Assembly (NCBI GenBank): GCA_031279395.1
Contig: JAITIO010000050.1
Span: 1-17,235 of the forward strand
Length of the DNA stretch: 17,235 bases
DNA from: Puniceicoccales bacterium
Lineage (GTDB): Bacteria > Verrucomicrobiota > Verrucomicrobiia > Opitutales > JAIRKQ01
Direction of reading: 5' to 3'
Positions 14,719 to 17,235 of this stretch are shown piece after piece; the first letter of the stretch is position 1; every line of letters starts with the position of its first letter. The notes below the pieces were generated by a model. That model made no database searches. It saw nothing but the letters and a program-made list of their open reading frames with translations, and was not told the origin of the DNA. A program made the translations under genes and the position numbers.

Positions 14719-16892
14719 GAAATTGCAATGCCAATGGTTACAAGCGATACTATCGTCATAAGCTTGATGAGAATGTTTAAACTTGGGCCGGCGGTATCCT
14801 TGAAAGGGTCACCCACCGTATCACCGATAACCGTCGCTTTGTGAGCTTCGGAATATTTCCCGCCTAAAACTCCACTTTCGACGTACTTTTTAGCATTATC
14901 CCACGCTCCTCCCGCATTGGACATGAATGAGGCCAAAACAAATCCGGTGGAAAGAGAACCTCCGAGCAATCCCAATACACCTGGAACGCCAAAGACAACG
15001 GAAATTAAAATGGGAGAAACAATGGCAATCAGTGCAGGAATGATCATTTCCTTTTGAGCTGCCGTCGTCGCTATTGTTATGCAACGTCCATAGTCCGGAA
15101 CATTTTCACCGGTCATGATCCCCTTGATTTCGCGAAACTGTTTTCGAACCTCGGTAACCATTTTCCCAGCTGCCCGTCCTACGGCCATGGTCGTTAATCC
15201 ACAAAAGACAAATGTCAGCATGGCACCGATAAACATACCGGACATAACCTTGGGGTTTAACATGTGAACATCGTACCAGTGCATGACGTCACACAACTTA
15301 GCAGTTGTAAGATCAATTTGCATATTTCCCACGGAAATAAATTTCCGTCCCGTTTTAAGCAATTCCAGTCGAATGCCTTCGACATATGAGGTTATTAGGG
15401 CTAAAGCGGTCAATGCTGCAGACCCAATGGCAAACCCTTTTCCCGTGGCAGCCGTCGTATTTCCTAATGAATCCAAAGCATCTGTTTTTTGCCTAACCTC
15501 AGGAGGGAGGCCGCTCATTTCAGCATTGCCACCGGCATTATCGGCTATAGGACCGTAGGCATCGGTAGCCAACGTAATTCCTAGAGTTGATAACATCCCA
15601 ACGGCAGCAATCCCAATGCCATACAACCCCATGGAAACATTGCTCGCATTAAATCCCGATGCAGAATAGAATGCTAACATTGTCCCAACGGTCACAGCCA
15701 GAACCGGTAAAAAGGTGGATAACATGCCCGTGCCGAACCCTGATATTATTACGGTCGCCGATCCTGTGGTGGCATTTTGTGCGATCATTTTCGTTGGTCC
15801 ATAGGCTTCGGACGTAAAATATTCCGTGGATTTGCCGATGCACACCCCTGTCAGTAGTCCAAACATTACTGCTCCCCAAATTCCGGTCGCGTTTGGAATG
15901 TTGAGTAGTTTTAAAACTATCAATGATCCGACACATATTATCAGGGAACTGATCCTAATTCCGTGGGATAGAGACTTTAGCAATTCTAAACTGCTAGCCC
16001 CGTCCCGTGTTTTTACAAAAAATATACCTATGATCGAGGCCACAATTCCCACGATACATATCATAACGGGGGCTATAACGGCCACCAGTTGTGTTTTCAG
16101 ATCTGATCCTGCAAATGCTGCTGCTCCCAACGCTGCTGCTGCCAATATTGATCCATAGTATGATTCGTACAGGTCTGCTCCCATCCCGGCAACGTCGCCC
16201 ACATTATCTCCAACGTTGTCAGCTATGGTAGCAGGATTTCTAGGATCATCCTCCGGGATCCCAGCTTCTACCTTTCCCACGAGGTCAGCTCCGACATCTG
16301 CAGCCTTTGTAAAAATTCCTCCTCCAACGCGTGCACATAAGGCTTGTAGGGATGTCCCCATGGCAAAGGTCAACATCGTATTGGTCACCCAAATTAACTT
16401 TTGAGAACCAACCAAATCCTCTGAAAACCCATTTAATATTAGAAACCAAATTGAATAATCAACCAATGCCAACCCTACGACTACCAAGCCCATTACGGCA
16501 CCACTGCGAAAGGCGATTTTTAACCCTGCATTGAGAGATTTTGATGTTGCATATGCGGTCCTAGAAGATGCATTCGTTGCTGTTACCATTCCGCAGAAAC
16601 CCGCTAGTCCTGAACAAAATCCTGCAGTCAAAAATGCAAAGGGAACCCATCGGTTTTGCAAATCGAATCCATAGGATAAGCATGCCAATAACATCGCTAC
16701 TAAAATGAATATGAACACGACTACCCTATACTGTTGCTTTAGGTATACCATTGCGCCGGCTGCTACCCGCGATGCAATTTCTACCATTTTTTCCGACCCC
16801 TGGTTTTCTTTTTTCATGTTTACGAAAAAATACCATGCAAACGCAAACGCAATAACAGCGACAAACGGTACAATATAAAATATTCCTATCAT
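14703..16892 (-). CDS. hppA: K+-dependent membrane pyrophosphatase, probably Na+-pumping
   Basis: 729-residue integral membrane pump with about sixteen membrane helices. It hydrolyses PPi in the cytoplasm and moves cations outward. Active-site acidic motifs are intact: DVGADLVGKVEAGIPEDDPR (199-218), DNVGDNVGD (225-233), TDAYGPIADNAGGNAEM (443-459) and, near the C-terminus, GDTVGDPFKDTAGPSLN. In GNTTAATGKG, Ala481 and Gly484 occupy the positions that are Ala/Gly in K+-dependent enzymes and Lys/Thr in K+-independent ones. Glu243 in ADLYESYYGS is where Na+-pumping enzymes such as that of Thermotoga maritima place the gate Glu; plant-type H+ pumps have it one helix turn later, where this protein has Gly. 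Ion specificity is therefore an inference from motifs. The start ATG has only a weak ribosome site (AGGT). Confidence 0.95.
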   Translation of the reverse strand: MIGIFYIVPFVAVIAFAFAWYFFVNMKKENQGSEKMVEIASRVAAGAMVYLKQQYRVVVFIFILVAMLLACLSYGFDLQNRWVPFAFLTAGFCSGLAGFCGMVTATNASSRTAYATSKSLNAGLKIAFRSGAVMGLVVVGLALVDYSIWFLILNGFSEDLVGSQKLIWVTNTMLTFAMGTSLQALCARVGGGIFTKAADVGADLVGKVEAGIPEDDPRNPATIADNVGDNVGDVAGMGADLYESYYGSILAAAALGAAAFAGSDLKTQLVAVIAPVMICIVGIVASIIGIFFVKTRDGASSLELLKSLSHGIRISSLIICVGSLIVLKLLNIPNATGIWGAVMFGLLTGVCIGKSTEYFTSEAYGPTKMIAQNATTGSATVIISGFGTGMLSTFLPVLAVTVGTMLAFYSASGFNASNVSMGLYGIGIAAVGMLSTLGITLATDAYGPIADNAGGNAEMSGLPPEVRQKTDALDSLGNTTAATGKGFAIGSAALTALALITSYVEGIRLELLKTGRKFISVGNMQIDLTTAKLCDVMHWYDVHMLNPKVMSGMFIGAMLTFVFCGLTTMAVGRAAGKMVTEVRKQFREIKGIMTGENVPDYGRCITIATTAAQKEMIIPALIAIVSPILISVVFGVPGVLGLLGGSLSTGFVLASFMSNAGGAWDNAKKYVESGVLGGKYSEAHKATVIGDTVGDPFKDTAGPSLNILIKLMTIVSLVTIGIAISYNLL

Positions 16893-17161
16893 GACCTGCC
16901 GTACCTAGACTTTATAACGACCAATGGTGAGTTGATTTAAAGATTGAAGTCCGCAACTCAAGCAATAAATCGTAAAAAGATAATATTTGAGGGAAGTTTA
17001 AAAAAGGTTTTTGGTTGAAATCAGATTCTATAAAAAGTTGAACAAAGGAAAATCTCCACAAAGTGTTATTTTTCGAAATGTTAAAATTTATGTTAGTAAC
17101 AGCGAAAGTACAAACTAGGCTCAAGGCTCATAAGTTCAAATAAAAGAGCAAAAAACAGGCG
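16893..17161. other. AT-rich intergenic region upstream of hppA
   Basis: No convincing gene, RNA or repeat seen. On the hppA (minus) strand a TATAAA near 16905-16910 could be a -10 element, but no -35 match lies at the right distance. A 70-codon minus-strand frame here has no ribosome site and looks like chance. Confidence 0.4.
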
Positions 17162-17235
17162 ATGCAGATGGTGGGAGAAGGAGGTGTTGATACAGCGGTA
17201 GTAGCGGGTGGCAATGGGGAAATTTTCAATCTACG
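17162..17235 (+). CDS. Possible 5' end of a gene running off the window
   Basis: From the ATG at 17162 the frame stays open to the window end for 24 codons (MQMVGEGGVDTAVVAGGNGE and a few more). The base composition turns markedly G-rich compared with the AT-rich region before it, as expected at the edge of a gene. There is only a weak AACAGG upstream, and 24 codons are too few to recognise a family. Confidence 0.2.
   Translation, partial: MQMVGEGGVDTAVVAGGNGEIFNL

Noticed and set aside
16912..17124. 70-codon minus-strand frame upstream of hppA
   Set aside because: No ribosome site, AT-driven composition and no family resemblance; it would also occupy the hppA promoter region.

Overview
The window reads as a chromosomal stretch of a Gram-negative bacterium. 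Two ABC transporters have periplasmic-type solute-binding proteins, and the one with a clear cleavable leader lacks a lipobox cysteine. GroEL and DnaK look bacterial and full length. The base composition is moderately A+T-rich by eye. The GroEL/DnaK sequences, dapA, rmuC and a K+-dependent membrane pyrophosphatase remind me of the PVC group, possibly Verrucomicrobiota. That is an impression from sequence style, not a tested placement.

Layout. Positions 1-372 hold the decayed, reverse-strand 5' part of an IS5-family transposase, with two nonsense codons and a frameshift. Next on the minus strand is a self-contained small gene of unknown function (536-844), with its own sigma70-like promoter, a strong ribosome binding site and a terminator-like hairpin. 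Upstream of it, also on the minus strand, lies a three-gene polar amino-acid ABC importer: binding protein, permease and ATPase, tightly overlapping (967-3082). Imperfect 23-bp tandem repeats sit in front of it.

The plus strand then carries a CPBP-family membrane protease (3206-4135), an Fe3+/polyamine-type ABC ATPase with an unusually large binding protein but no permease (4272-7008), and the chaperone genes dnaK-groES-groEL (7074-11007), closed by a hairpin terminator. After that come a YuiF-type Na+/H+ antiporter-family protein (11147-12499), dapA for lysine/diaminopimelate synthesis (12628-13491) and rmuC (13519-14718). rmuC converges on, and overlaps the 3' end of, hppA (14703-16892, minus). 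The last 343 bases hold no convincing gene, only a possible start of one at the right edge.

Functional themes. Two importers bring in amino acids and probably ferric iron or polyamines. The two main ATP-dependent chaperone systems are placed together. A pyrophosphatase with residues typical of K+-dependent Na+-pumping enzymes lies near a Na+/H+ antiporter-family protein, which suggests sodium-linked energetics. I see no CRISPR array, tRNA, rRNA, prophage or obvious defence system. The most unexplained items are the orphan 102-residue gene, the inverted repeat in front of dnaK, the permease-less ABC pair and the repeats in front of the amino-acid transporter.
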